A stretch of DNA of 64,000 nt, from NCBI GenBank assembly GCA_965222655.1, contig CBDCUP010000018.1:930001-994000 (forward strand). The letters run 5' to 3'. This document shows positions 44,504 through 53,658 of the stretch, one piece after another. The notes beneath the pieces are model-generated. The model did no database searches. It was not told where the DNA came from and was given only the letters and a program-made list of their open reading frames with translations. Numbering within the stretch: position 1 is the stretch's first letter; each line of letters starts with the position of its first letter. This DNA is from CAUZIZ01 sp965222655. GTDB taxonomy: Bacteria > Acidobacteriota > UBA6911 > RPQK01 > JAJDTT01. Both the position numbers and the translations under genes were made by a program.

Positions 44504-44610
44504 GTGCTTCCACTCGGTGTGGAGGGGCAGATCCAGGGGCCCTTCATGAAAACTCTGTGAGATTGCCGAGTGCTTTCTCCCGGGACGGTGTGCAAAGTTT
44601 CAGGCCGAGA

Positions 44611-46062
44611 CACTGCTGTCCGGTTTATTTTTCGAGGTCTGGCTGAAAGCCTTATGTGATGGGGCTTTGGGGAGATGGTGGAAAGAAGGGGGTTGTTTTT
44701 GGCCCGGAAGCTCCTGGGCCCGATTTGGGAAGGGGACCTACCTTGGTTAAACTCTTTGGTTGTCATCAAAAAGCCAAAGAAGACCAAGGAGATCCCATGG
44801 CCAAGTATACGTCAGTCCTGCATCAGTTGCTCCGTCATATCCCCCGGGATGAGTTTCGCGCCATCGTGGAGCGCCGCCAAGGTGACAAGGGAGTCCGGAA
44901 GTTGTCGTGCTGGGGGCAGTTCGTGGCCCTTTTTTTCGGGCAGTTAACCGGACAGCATAGTTTGAGGGATCTGGTAACCGCTTTAGATGCAGGGCGAAAG
45001 AAGCTGCAGCAAGTGGGGCTGGGGGCGGTGAGCCGCTCCACGCTGGCGGATGCGAACCGCAAACGACCCCAGGAGATCTTCGGGGAGCTGTTTTCTTGCC
45101 TGTACAGCCGCTGTCGGAGTCAGGCTCCCGGTCAGCGTTTCGGCTTCCGGCATCGGGTGTACAGTCTGGATGCGACGGTGATCGATCTGTGCCTGAAAGT
45201 CTTTGACTGGGCGAAGTTTCGCAAGCGAAAAGGGGCGATCAAGTTACATCTGATCTTGGATCACGGGGGGCACATCCCCAGCTTTTGCGTGATGACCCCG
45301 GGCCGGGAGCACGAGATCGAGGTGGCGCGCGGCCAGCGCTACGAACCGGACAGCATCCTGACCTTTGACCGGGCCTACGTGGACTACCACTGGTTTGACC
45401 AACTCCACCGCCAGGGGGTGTACTTCGTGACCCGGCAGAAGCGCAACGCGCGTTACCGGGTGCTGGAGCGGCGGCCGGTGGGCTCCCCGCCGGGGATCAC
45501 CTCGGATCAAGTCATTCGTCTGACCGGGAAGGCGGCCGGATGCCTGTCGACTCCCCTGCGCCGCATCGGCTACCGGGACCCGGAGACGAGGCAGTTCTAT
45601 GTCTTCTTGACCAATCTGTTTCATCTCAGGGCGGCTGAGGTGGCCGCCATCTATAAGGCTCGCTGGCAAATCGAGCTGTTCTTCAAATGGGTCAAGCAGC
45701 ACCTGAAGATCAAGAGCTTTCTGGGGACCACGGCCAATGCGGTGATGACGCAGGTCTGGGTGGCGCTGTGTGTCTACCTGCTGGTGGCCTACGTGAAGTT
45801 TCTGCTGCGGCCCCCCGGGCGCCTGTACGAGATTTTCAAGCGGCTGCAGGTCACGGCCCTAGAGTACCTGGCTCTGGGGCAGGTCTTGACCTGGGAGACG
45901 AAAAACGGGCCCAAACGGGCACCAAAGTGGAGACAGCGCAACTTGTTCGGAAGACGGCTAAGGCCTTTGTTTGTAGGAGGATAGGAGTCGAGTGACTATA
46001 ACCTTACAGTTAAGAGAGCTTTAAGTCTTTTAGAATCAACGACATCAAACCGGACACTAGTG
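44611..46062 (+). mobile_element. IS4-family insertion sequence, complete
   Basis: The 1452-bp element has termini CACTGCTGTCCGGTTT and AAACCGGACACTAGTG, 16-bp inverted repeats with two mismatches. It is flanked by a perfect 9-bp target duplication AGGCCGAGA (44602-44610 and 46063-46071). It carries one intact transposase gene. It lies between the miniprotein gene and the wzz-type gene, cutting the kinase-wzz transcription unit. Confidence 0.93.
44797..45984 (+). CDS. IS4-family transposase
   Basis: 395 residues from ATG 44797 (MAKYTSVLHQLL), preceded by AAGGAGA; the open frame to 44656 is not needed. The N-terminal about 75 residues match the DUF4372 domain found in this IS4 subgroup. The DDE catalytic core has VYSLDATVIDL (about 124-134), ILTFDRAYVDYHWF (about 187-200) and the IS4 signature YKARWQIELFFKWVKQHLKI (about 287-306; Y-x2-R-x3-E-x6-K). 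Intact. Confidence 0.92.
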   Translation: MAKYTSVLHQLLRHIPRDEFRAIVERRQGDKGVRKLSCWGQFVALFFGQLTGQHSLRDLVTALDAGRKKLQQVGLGAVSRSTLADANRKRPQEIFGELFSCLYSRCRSQAPGQRFGFRHRVYSLDATVIDLCLKVFDWAKFRKRKGAIKLHLILDHGGHIPSFCVMTPGREHEIEVARGQRYEPDSILTFDRAYVDYHWFDQLHRQGVYFVTRQKRNARYRVLERRPVGSPPGITSDQVIRLTGKAAGCLSTPLRRIGYRDPETRQFYVFLTNLFHLRAAEVAAIYKARWQIELFFKWVKQHLKIKSFLGTTANAVMTQVWVALCVYLLVAYVKFLLRPPGRLYEIFKRLQVTALEYLALGQVLTWETKNGPKRAPKWRQRNLFGRRLRPLFVGG

Positions 46063-46124
46063 AGGCCGAGAGGTTAAGCTGGCTGCCGCAAGGGTGGGCT
46101 TTACCCTCCAGGAGCGTCGGTTAC

Positions 46125-47342
46125 ATGAGAGTCATTATTAGGCGCAAGCATCTCATCCTGCTCTTCTGTCTCGCGGCGACGCTCACCTCCCTGGCTTTGA
46201 CCTACGTGGTTTCCGAGGAGTATCAGTCCTACACAACCCTCCTATACCCGGCCCCGCAGATGGGGTTGGGCGCACAAGCAAGCCCCTACTACACGGTGCA
46301 GTCTGTTCCTTCTGAATCGATCGCGGGCATGCTGGAAACGGTTGCGAGCAGTGAATCCGTGGTGCAACAGGTCGTGCGGATTCTGGAGCTTGACAAAAGA
46401 CCAGGTGATCCCCAGGCTGCGCTGCTCGGCGATTTGGAGAGGGTCTTGAGTCCCAGCAGATCCTCCCTGCCAGACCGTTTCCGCCAGACGGTGAGAGGCC
46501 TTCAAGACCGCCTTTCGGTCGAACCCGACCGAGAAGCCCTTAGTTTTCGTCTGCAGGCCCTGGATAGAGATCCAGGACAGGCGACGGCCATTGTGGACAC
46601 GGTAGCCCGGGTTCTGATCGATCACCTCAAGCAGGAACAGGTGCGATCGACTCAGCAGGAAAGGGAGAAGATCGAAGTCAGATTGAAGGAGAATCTGGAG
46701 GAGATCACCGAAGCCAGGGTGGAGTTGGAACGTTTCAAGAAAAAGTCTCGAATCTCCTCTCTGAGCGAGGAGATATCTTCCAAGATCAGAAGCTTATCGG
46801 AGTACGAAGTCGAGCTGACAAAGATGCGGAATGAGCTAGTCGCGATTGAGAAGATGCGCGATGAGTTGGGCCTGCAGAACCCGGATGAGGAGACCGGTAG
46901 TGCAGTGCAACGTCAAGCCGAAATTGGAGCGCTCAAGGCAAGCACCGGCGCCCTTCGGGAGAAGATCGGGCAAGAGCGCAAAGACTTGAGAGAATTGATC
47001 AAGAACGAAGCCCGGATATCGGAGTTGAATCTACGGCTCGAAGTCTCCGAGCGCTTCTACAAGCTCTTGAATGATGCCTATGGGGAGGCAAGACTGGCAG
47101 AGTCAGCAGGTGTTCGCGAGCTGAGAATCCTTCACCCTGCAGTTGTTCCCTCGACCCCAGCACGGCCTATGAGGTCACTTTACGTAGGGCTGACCGCTCT
47201 GGTGAGCCTCATTCTCGGAATCAGCTATGCGTTCCTCGTCAATTTTTTCGATCCTTCCCTTCGCAGCGTGGAGCAGGTGGAGCAAGTGCTGAAACTTCCC
47301 GTTTTGGCTACGGTCCCGGTGATGAGGCGAGGCAGGAATTAG
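46125..47342 (+). CDS. Wzz/GNVR-type polysaccharide chain-length protein
   Basis: A 405-residue inner-membrane protein with a helix near each end (about residues 10-28 and 350-368). A periplasmic Wzz domain starts at SEEYQSYTTLLYP. Long coiled coils (about 175-235 and 255-310) and a PxxP-type region before the second helix (PAVVPSTPARPMRS, about 338-351) match co-polymerases. It sets glycan length and acts as transmembrane activator of the BY-kinase at 43683. The frame is open upstream of ATG 46125 back to the IS4 end, so the native N-terminus may have been slightly longer. Confidence 0.83.
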   Translation: MRVIIRRKHLILLFCLAATLTSLALTYVVSEEYQSYTTLLYPAPQMGLGAQASPYYTVQSVPSESIAGMLETVASSESVVQQVVRILELDKRPGDPQAALLGDLERVLSPSRSSLPDRFRQTVRGLQDRLSVEPDREALSFRLQALDRDPGQATAIVDTVARVLIDHLKQEQVRSTQQEREKIEVRLKENLEEITEARVELERFKKKSRISSLSEEISSKIRSLSEYEVELTKMRNELVAIEKMRDELGLQNPDEETGSAVQRQAEIGALKASTGALREKIGQERKDLRELIKNEARISELNLRLEVSERFYKLLNDAYGEARLAESAGVRELRILHPAVVPSTPARPMRSLYVGLTALVSLILGISYAFLVNFFDPSLRSVEQVEQVLKLPVLATVPVMRRGRN

Positions 47343-47386
47343 TCTTCCGGGAGGGAGCGGCCCGCTGGATCCTGTCTGACCCTAAG

Positions 47387-47507
47387 CTGAAACTTCAAGA
47401 ATACGTCGCACGTCAAAACGTCTGAACGTCGCACGTCTCTCCTCTACGAAAAGCGCGGCGAACGGAACTTGTCCGACGCCGGGGGGGAAGTTTCTTTCTC
47501 GAGTGAG
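47387..47507. repeat. GAAACTTC-bounded intergenic repeat, copy 3
   Basis: It opens CTGAAACTTCA, preceded by CTAAG exactly as in copy 1 at 4773, and closes GAAGTTTCTTTCTCGAGTGAG. The interior contains repeated ACGTCGCACGTC-type units. Non-coding; it fills the gap before the 47579 gene. Confidence 0.5.
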
Positions 47508-47578
47508 CCGGATTCCAATCGCCAGCCTACTGAGTGATCCGCTCCAGCCTATGGTATAATTCAAGCAACGGTTCCTTC

Positions 47579-48553
47579 ATGAAGCCGCTATCTTTGGTTA
47601 TCCCCCTCTACAATGAAAAAGGTTCTCTCGTTGAACTCCATGGAGAGATCGTACGCGAGCTGAAATCCCTGGGATCCGATCTCGAAATCGTCTTTGTGGA
47701 TGATGGGAGCACTGACGGCTCCTTTGAGACGCTGCTAGAGATCCAGGCCTCTGACGGCCGGGTCAAGATTATTCGTCTTCGAAGGAACTTCGGCAAATCG
47801 GCGGCCTTGTCGGCCGGGTTTCGACTGGCCAAAGGCGGGGTCATCGTGACCATGGACGCTGATCTCCAGGACCTTCCCGGGGAGATCCACAAACTGCTGG
47901 ACCGTCTCGAAGAAGGCTGCGATCTGGTCTCCGGGTGGAAGCACCGACGCAAGGACTCCTGGAGCAAGCTTCTGGCGTCGAAGGTCTTCAACCTGATGAC
48001 CTCGTTCCTGACGGGAGTTCCGCTCCATGACATCAACTGCGGATTGAAGGCCTACCGTCGAAGCGTCATTGAGGAAATCAGGGTCTACGGCGAGATGCAT
48101 CGGTACATTCCCGTGCTGGCGAGCTATCGAGGATTTCGGGTCGAGGAGATTCAAGTCGCCCACGCTCCGCGTAGGTTTGGGAAGAGTAAGTACGGCGCAG
48201 GAAGGATGGTAGGCGGTTTTTTCGATCTGCTGACGGTCATCATGCTCACGCGCTACAACAGTAAGCCTCTGCACATCTTCGGTATCCTCGGAATGACGCT
48301 GTTTCTGGCTGGTGTGTTCCTTGAGGGATATCTCACCGTGGGCTGGTTTTTCGGGCGCTGGATCGAGGATCGGCCCGCGTTTATGTTGGGCATCCTCCTT
48401 GTAATCATCGGAGTGCAGTTCATCTTCTTCGGACTACTCGCGGAGATGATCGCGTACTCTTCTCGGCGTGAAGACCATTTTTCCGTCGAAGATGTTCGGG
48501 TATTGGAGTCGGAAACGGAGAAAGCGACGGCGTTGGCAGCGCTTCGCCTATGA
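47579..48553 (+). CDS. DPM1/GtrB-like polyprenyl-phosphate glycosyltransferase
   Basis: 324 residues from ATG 47579. The GT2 catalytic part has LVIPLYNEKGS, FVDDGSTDGS and MDADLQDLPGEI (about residues 90-101). GVPLHDINCGLKAYRR (about 146-161) is typical of GtrB, ArnC and DPM1-type enzymes. Two C-terminal membrane helices (about 228-250 and 263-290) anchor it. Such enzymes make polyprenyl-phosphate sugars used as donors by membrane GT-C transferases, such as the TMTC-like protein encoded nearby. It overlaps the next gene by 4 bp. Confidence 0.83.
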   Translation: MKPLSLVIPLYNEKGSLVELHGEIVRELKSLGSDLEIVFVDDGSTDGSFETLLEIQASDGRVKIIRLRRNFGKSAALSAGFRLAKGGVIVTMDADLQDLPGEIHKLLDRLEEGCDLVSGWKHRRKDSWSKLLASKVFNLMTSFLTGVPLHDINCGLKAYRRSVIEEIRVYGEMHRYIPVLASYRGFRVEEIQVAHAPRRFGKSKYGAGRMVGGFFDLLTVIMLTRYNSKPLHIFGILGMTLFLAGVFLEGYLTVGWFFGRWIEDRPAFMLGILLVIIGVQFIFFGLLAEMIAYSSRREDHFSVEDVRVLESETEKATALAALRL

Positions 48554-49698
48554 GACTCGTCCTGATAGGGCCCACCCACCCGCTACGTGGGGGAATTGCT
48601 CAATACACGACCTCCCTCTACGAGTCCTTCAGTCGACAACACTCGGTCCTTCTGCTCTCGTTTTCGAAGCAGTACCCCACCCTTCTGTTTCCGGGAAAGA
48701 CCCAGGAGGATCAGAGCGAACAGCCATTCGGCGTCTCCCACGAGGCTCCCCTGAATTCCGTGATTCCTTGGACCTGGAAGAGGACTGCCCAGCGGGTCAA
48801 CAGTCATGATCCCGACCTGATACTCTTCCAGTGGTGGCATCCCGTCTTCGCTTACGCTTTCGCCGACATCATTCGCCGCGTCAAACGCCGGTCCGCGGCC
48901 GTGGTGTTGTTTCTCTGCCACAATGTCTACTCGCACGAAGGATTGCCTTTGCCCTTGGGTCATATTCTCGAGCGAAGGTTGATCGCCAGAGCCTTTCGTC
49001 AGGTAGACGGTTTTCTAGTCCACTCCCTACCGCTCGCCGACGAGGTGCGCTGCTTCAAACCGAAGTCCTTGGTGCGACGAATCTATCATCCCTCCTATGG
49101 TTTCTACAGTCGCTGGGATACCCAGCCGAACAAGCAAAGCGAGAAGCCCCGCCTGCTCTTTTTCGGGAACATTCGAAGATACAAAGGGGTAGACGTCCTG
49201 GTTCGTGCGCTCGCAGTTGTCAAGGAGGTCCTGGACGTCGAGGCCGTGATAGCTGGGGAGTTCTATCTGGATCCAGGACCGCTGCGCCGATTGGCGGAGG
49301 AGTTGGGCCTTGTCGACCGGATTTGCTGGCATGATTGTTACGTGCCCAACGAGCAAGTCCCTGCGCTCTTTCGGAATTCGGATGTGGTTGTTCTACCCTA
49401 TCGCGCTGCCAGTCAGAGCGGAGTTGTTCCCCTCGCCTATGAATTCGATGTTCCTGTGATTGCGACCGATGTGGGAGGTCTTTCGGAGGTGGTCTTGGAG
49501 GGCCAAACCGGCTACCTGGTTGCCGCAGACGATCCTCGAGTCTTGGCAGACGCCATAATTCGCTACTTCCGGGAGGGCCGAAAGGCCGAGTTCCAGGAAA
49601 ACATTCGGCGTTTCAAGAAGGCTCTCAATTGGGATCAAGTGGTAGAGGCGACGCTGGCTCTGGTAGAGGATGTGCAGCGCAACAGTTCGCCAGCCTGA
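48550..49698 (+). CDS. GT4 glycosyltransferase
   Basis: A 382-residue GT-B fold enzyme. The N-terminal domain opens with IGPTHPLRGGIAQYTTSLYE, the usual glycine-rich acceptor loop. The C-terminal donor domain has LLFFGNIRRYKGVDVLVRAL (about residues 198-217) and PYRAASQSGVVPLAYEFDVPV (about 283 on), where Ser/Gln replace the first Glu of the usual E-x7-E pair. GGLSEVVLEGQTGYLV follows. Its start overlaps the GtrB-like gene (ATGA). It probably adds a sugar to the growing lipid-linked chain. Confidence 0.83.
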   Translation: MRLVLIGPTHPLRGGIAQYTTSLYESFSRQHSVLLLSFSKQYPTLLFPGKTQEDQSEQPFGVSHEAPLNSVIPWTWKRTAQRVNSHDPDLILFQWWHPVFAYAFADIIRRVKRRSAAVVLFLCHNVYSHEGLPLPLGHILERRLIARAFRQVDGFLVHSLPLADEVRCFKPKSLVRRIYHPSYGFYSRWDTQPNKQSEKPRLLFFGNIRRYKGVDVLVRALAVVKEVLDVEAVIAGEFYLDPGPLRRLAEELGLVDRICWHDCYVPNEQVPALFRNSDVVVLPYRAASQSGVVPLAYEFDVPVIATDVGGLSEVVLEGQTGYLVAADDPRVLADAIIRYFREGRKAEFQENIRRFKKALNWDQVVEATLALVEDVQRNSSPA

Positions 49699-49726
49699 TG
49701 CGATTGTCCCTGGGTCGTCGGAAGTC

Positions 49727-51925
49727 ATGAGTAAACGCAGGGTCCCGAAACCGAGAACGAAGGCTGCCGCCAGTCCCAAGGCGGCTAATCTCTGGGTAGC
49801 ACTCCTTGTGCTTGCGCTGGCCCTTGGACTCTACGTGAGCACGATCAACCATGAGTTTCTCTTCGACGATATCACCCTCATTATTCAGCATCCAAGGGTG
49901 GCCGAGCTGCAGTGGTTGAAGATCCTGAGTTTCCACGAGTATCGACCCATCCGCACTTTGACCTACGCGATCAACTATGCCCTGGGTGGCGAAGATCCGT
50001 TTGGCTATCACCTGTTCAATGTGCTTCTCCACGGGTTCAATGCAGTCCTGGTGTTTCTGCTTCTCTACAAGATAAGCACTTTGCCCGTGCTCGCAGGTGC
50101 CGGAGCCGTTATCTTCGCTTCCCATCCGGTTCAATCCGCGGCAGTCGCCTACGTCTCGGGGCGGAAGGACTTGCTTGCTACCTTCTTCATACTCTTGAGT
50201 TGCTACTGGTACGTTTCCTACAAGTCCACCCGACGAAGGTCGTTCCTGTTGCTTTGCCTGCTTGGGTTTTTGCTCGGGGTGCTCTCGAAAGAGGTCGTCA
50301 TCGTCTTGCCTGCTCTCCTTCTGCTACTGGACTTCTGTCTGCCCGGGAAAGTCATCCGCTCGGGTGACAAGCCCCTGACGGAGCCCAAAGCCACCTTTCT
50401 TGCCCAGCTGGGGAAGGCGATCAAGCAATCCTGGCGATTTTACGGGGCTGGCCTGGCTTTGGCCGCGGTGGGGCTCTATTATGCCCTCTATCTGCTTCCC
50501 GCCAGCCGGAAGATCGGCTTGTGGGGAGGGAGTCTGGAGACCAACCTGGGCACCTCCTTCAAGCTTTTCTTCCATTACCTCAAGCTCATTCTGGTCCCCT
50601 ATCCACTGATTGCGGACTACAGCGGTGACGTTTTCCCGATCTCAGAAGGGCTGTTGGAACCGGCCACGATTCTCTCGATTCTAATCCTCGTCGGCTTTGT
50701 GGCGTTGGCGATCTGGACCTATTCCAGGAACGCGCTGATTTCGTTGGGTATGTTCTGGTTCCTGATCACCCTGCTGCCGGTTCTGCATATTTTCCCGTTT
50801 CACGAGATCGCCGCTGATCACTTTCTCTATCTACCTGTGGTTGGCCTTGCCCTGGTGGGCGGAAGCACGGTCGAGTATCTGGTGCGAGCGAAAGACAAGA
50901 GGCTGCCCGTCTGGGTTCTCTTCGCGGCGCTGATCACCGTCTGGGGAGCTCTCACGCTAGACCGAAGTCAAGACTGGAAGAACGCTGAGGCCCTTTGGGA
51001 GGCGACCATCGAGCATGCTCCGGGCTCCTCGCGTGCGAACAGCAACCTGGGTAGCATCTATAGCAACCAGGGCAAATTAGATCTGGCAATCTCCCATACC
51101 AAGCGGAGCATCGAGCTGGATCCGACGAACGCGTTGGCCTGGGGTAACCTGGGGACGATCTACTTTACGCAGGCGCGGCGAGCGCGACTGGAGGGAGATC
51201 TGAAAGGGGCGCTGCGAGTGCACAAGGAGGGCATTGCCATCCTCACGAAATCGATCGACCTGGACCCCTCCAGCCACTCTCCCGTATTGATGTTGGCGCA
51301 GTGTTACAAGGAACTCGCCCTACTCGCCGACCTGAACGGTAGGGCGGATGAGGCCTTCGCCTATCGGAGTCGAGCGATTCAGGACTTTCTGCGAGTCCTG
51401 AACAAAGAGAAGAGGATGAAGGAGATTCAAGCCGCCTGGCTGCCTCTGGCTGGGGTCTTTATGGATGCCGGCCTTCACGACCAGGCCCTCTACTACCTGG
51501 ACAGACTTCTAAAGGTCTACCCCACCTATCCGCAGGGCCGCTACTACACGGGTCTCTGCTATTTCGAACTGGGCCAGTTTCGAAAGGCTGTCCCGCACCT
51601 GCTCGAGGCGTGTCGTCTTAAGCCATCGGCGGAGCACTGGAGTCTGCTTGCCAAGACCTATGAAGAGTTGAACGAAAACCGAAATGCGATTGGAATCTAT
51701 CTTCGCGCGGAGCAACAAATGCCGGCGTCGGCAGAGGTTCATCACAATCTTGGAGTACTCTATCACCGGGTGGGAGATCGGGAGTTGGCGCTGCGGCACC
51801 TCAATCAGGCCCTTCGTCTCTCACCGAATGGGGCGCTCGCGCCGGGAATCCGGAGCATGCTCGAGTTGATTGAAAGCAATGTATCAGGATCGTCAAGTCA
51901 CGGTAGTGATACCCTGCCTCAATGA
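49727..51925 (+). CDS. TMTC-like membrane protein with TPR repeats
   Basis: 732 residues from ATG 49727, chosen over 49670, which overlaps the upstream gene. A basic N-terminus precedes about ten membrane helices (residues about 20-400). The EFLFDD acidic pair (about 43-48) after the first helix is typical of GT-C glycosyltransferases that use polyprenyl-phosphate sugars. The C-terminal about 300 residues form TPR repeats (NSNLGSIYSNQGKLDLAI, WGNLGTIYFTQ, VHHNLGVLYHRVGDRELAL). The layout matches TMTC-type O-mannosyltransferases. With the GtrB-like enzyme it may glycosylate proteins or glycans outside the membrane; this pairing is inference. Confidence 0.7.
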   Translation: MSKRRVPKPRTKAAASPKAANLWVALLVLALALGLYVSTINHEFLFDDITLIIQHPRVAELQWLKILSFHEYRPIRTLTYAINYALGGEDPFGYHLFNVLLHGFNAVLVFLLLYKISTLPVLAGAGAVIFASHPVQSAAVAYVSGRKDLLATFFILLSCYWYVSYKSTRRRSFLLLCLLGFLLGVLSKEVVIVLPALLLLLDFCLPGKVIRSGDKPLTEPKATFLAQLGKAIKQSWRFYGAGLALAAVGLYYALYLLPASRKIGLWGGSLETNLGTSFKLFFHYLKLILVPYPLIADYSGDVFPISEGLLEPATILSILILVGFVALAIWTYSRNALISLGMFWFLITLLPVLHIFPFHEIAADHFLYLPVVGLALVGGSTVEYLVRAKDKRLPVWVLFAALITVWGALTLDRSQDWKNAEALWEATIEHAPGSSRANSNLGSIYSNQGKLDLAISHTKRSIELDPTNALAWGNLGTIYFTQARRARLEGDLKGALRVHKEGIAILTKSIDLDPSSHSPVLMLAQCYKELALLADLNGRADEAFAYRSRAIQDFLRVLNKEKRMKEIQAAWLPLAGVFMDAGLHDQALYYLDRLLKVYPTYPQGRYYTGLCYFELGQFRKAVPHLLEACRLKPSAEHWSLLAKTYEELNENRNAIGIYLRAEQQMPASAEVHHNLGVLYHRVGDRELALRHLNQALRLSPNGALAPGIRSMLELIESNVSGSSSHGSDTLPQ

Positions 51926-52574
51926 AGAGGAGGGCATCCAGAAGGTGCTGTCCCGGATACCGGAATTCGTGGACGAGGTGATCGTTGTCGACAACGACTC
52001 CACCGACGGAACGGCTCGGATTGCTCAGGAAATGGGAGCACGGGTGATTCATGAAAACGTGAGAGGTTACGGCAGAGCCTACAAGACTGGACTGCTGCAC
52101 GCTCAAGGCGACATCGTTGTCACGCTCGATGGAGACCATTCCTATCCCGTCGACTCTCTGTCCTACCTTATCGAATCGCTACTCAGGTCCCAGGTCGGCT
52201 TCGTCTCGGCCTCCCGCTTTCCCATTCAGAATCCAGACGCGATGGCCTTGAAGAACCTGTTGGGGAACAAATGCCTCAGTCTGATGATGTCCTTGCTCTA
52301 TTTTCGACGGGTTCGGGATTCACAGTCCGGCATGTGGATCTTCTACAAGGATGCGCTGACCCGGATGAACCTCGAGAGTGATGGAATGGCCTTTTCCGAG
52401 GAGATCAAGATTGAGGCGTTGCGCAACCGGGATATCGGCTTCAAGGAGATTCCGATCAACTATTCCAACCGGGACGGAGAGATCAAACTCAGGCCTTGGC
52501 GCGATGGTTGGAACAATCTTCTGTTCCTTTTCAAGAAGCGCTTTCGGAGAAGAGCAACCCGTTCGGAGCAGTAG
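51879..52574 (+). CDS. DPM1-like GT2 glycosyltransferase
   Basis: 231 residues from ATG 51879, overlapping the upstream gene by 47 bp. Motifs: VVIPCLNEEEG (about 8-18), VVDNDSTDGT (about 38-47), LDGDHSYP (about 87-94) and RVRDSQSGMWIF (about 143-154). This is the soluble DPM1/DpgA-like subgroup without C-terminal membrane helices, making polyprenyl-phosphate sugars or adding the first sugars. The C-terminus is strongly basic (KKRFRRRATR), as in membrane-surface proteins. Confidence 0.8.
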   Translation: MYQDRQVTVVIPCLNEEEGIQKVLSRIPEFVDEVIVVDNDSTDGTARIAQEMGARVIHENVRGYGRAYKTGLLHAQGDIVVTLDGDHSYPVDSLSYLIESLLRSQVGFVSASRFPIQNPDAMALKNLLGNKCLSLMMSLLYFRRVRDSQSGMWIFYKDALTRMNLESDGMAFSEEIKIEALRNRDIGFKEIPINYSNRDGEIKLRPWRDGWNNLLFLFKKRFRRRATRSEQ

Positions 52575-52625
52575 AGACGACTCCAGTGATGGGACTGTCG
52601 TAGTAGACTGATCGCAGGAAGCCGC

Positions 52626-53588
52626 GTGGACCCTCTCATGAAGTGCCCAATTTGCGAGTACCCTAGCTGTACTCGACACTATCAAATGGTGGACCGATTC
52701 TTTCGGGCCTCGACCGACCGCTTCCCGCTCTACCGTTGTTCCAGCTGTGGCCTGCTTTTTCTCGACGAAGAGACGGTTATCGAGCGCATTCCCGAGTTCT
52801 ATCCGCCTGGCTATTGGTGGGAAGGAGAAGGTGACGTTTGGGGACTGGAACAACGGTACCGTGAATGGATGGTTCGGAATGACCAGCTCAGGTTTCTTCT
52901 TTCGGTAGTGCCCGAACCCCGTAACTGCCGTCTTCTCGACGTAGGCTGCGGGGGCGGAACCTTCTTGAAGCTAGCCAGCCAGGTGGGCTTCGAAGTGTTC
53001 GGACTCGAGCAGTCCCCAGAAGCGGTACGCATCTCTCGAGAACATTTGTCCGACAGGGTGCTCCAAGGTTCGGAGGAAGAACTCATCAGCAGGGGAGAAC
53101 AGTTCGACCTGATTACCCTTTTTCACGTGCTGGAGCATCTGCCCAGCCCTTTCGCCTACCTCAAGAACCTGAAAAAGCTTCTCAAGAAGCCAGCAGGACT
53201 TGTCATTCAGGCACCGAATAGCAGGAGTCTACAAGCCAAGATTTTCGGCTCCAGATGGTACGGATTGGACTGTCCCCGTCATCTCTACAACTACACCAGT
53301 TTTTCGCTTTTGCACTTGCTCGGGAGGGCTGGCTTCCGAATTCATCGAGTCCGTCACTTCTCGCTTCGGGACAATGCTGCCGCTTGTGTTTCGAGTTTGT
53401 TTCCGGGCCTCGATCCCATGTCCCAAAAGGTGCACAGAAGAAGCAAAAGCGGAAAGGGGCCGTCCTCTGGGCTCGTCCTGAAGGAGGCCATGTACCTGGC
53501 CCTTTTGGTTTTGACCCAGCCCTTCGCCCTGATGGAGGCAGGCTTGGGGCGGGGTGGGACTATCACCGTGTACGCGACCCTGGATTGA
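52626..53588 (+). CDS. SAM-dependent methyltransferase with N-terminal zinc ribbon
   Basis: A 320-residue protein. The first about 45 residues contain CPIC and CSSC pairs, a zinc-ribbon-like module. The methyltransferase core has LLDVGCGGGTFLKLA (about 100-114) and DLITLFHVLEHLPSP (about 161-175), typical of Methyltransf_23 enzymes in glycan loci. A C-terminal hydrophobic stretch (about 288-305) may be peripheral. The GTG at 52626 has an AGGAAG five bases upstream, favouring it over ATG 52638. It likely methylates a sugar precursor or chain. Confidence 0.78.
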   Translation: MDPLMKCPICEYPSCTRHYQMVDRFFRASTDRFPLYRCSSCGLLFLDEETVIERIPEFYPPGYWWEGEGDVWGLEQRYREWMVRNDQLRFLLSVVPEPRNCRLLDVGCGGGTFLKLASQVGFEVFGLEQSPEAVRISREHLSDRVLQGSEEELISRGEQFDLITLFHVLEHLPSPFAYLKNLKKLLKKPAGLVIQAPNSRSLQAKIFGSRWYGLDCPRHLYNYTSFSLLHLLGRAGFRIHRVRHFSLRDNAAACVSSLFPGLDPMSQKVHRRSKSGKGPSSGLVLKEAMYLALLVLTQPFALMEAGLGRGGTITVYATLD

Positions 53589-53658
53589 CGATTACCCAAG
53601 ACGCGAGACATCCCTAGCGGTGGAAACGATTTAGGCTCCGCGCCCGGAGACAGCATCC

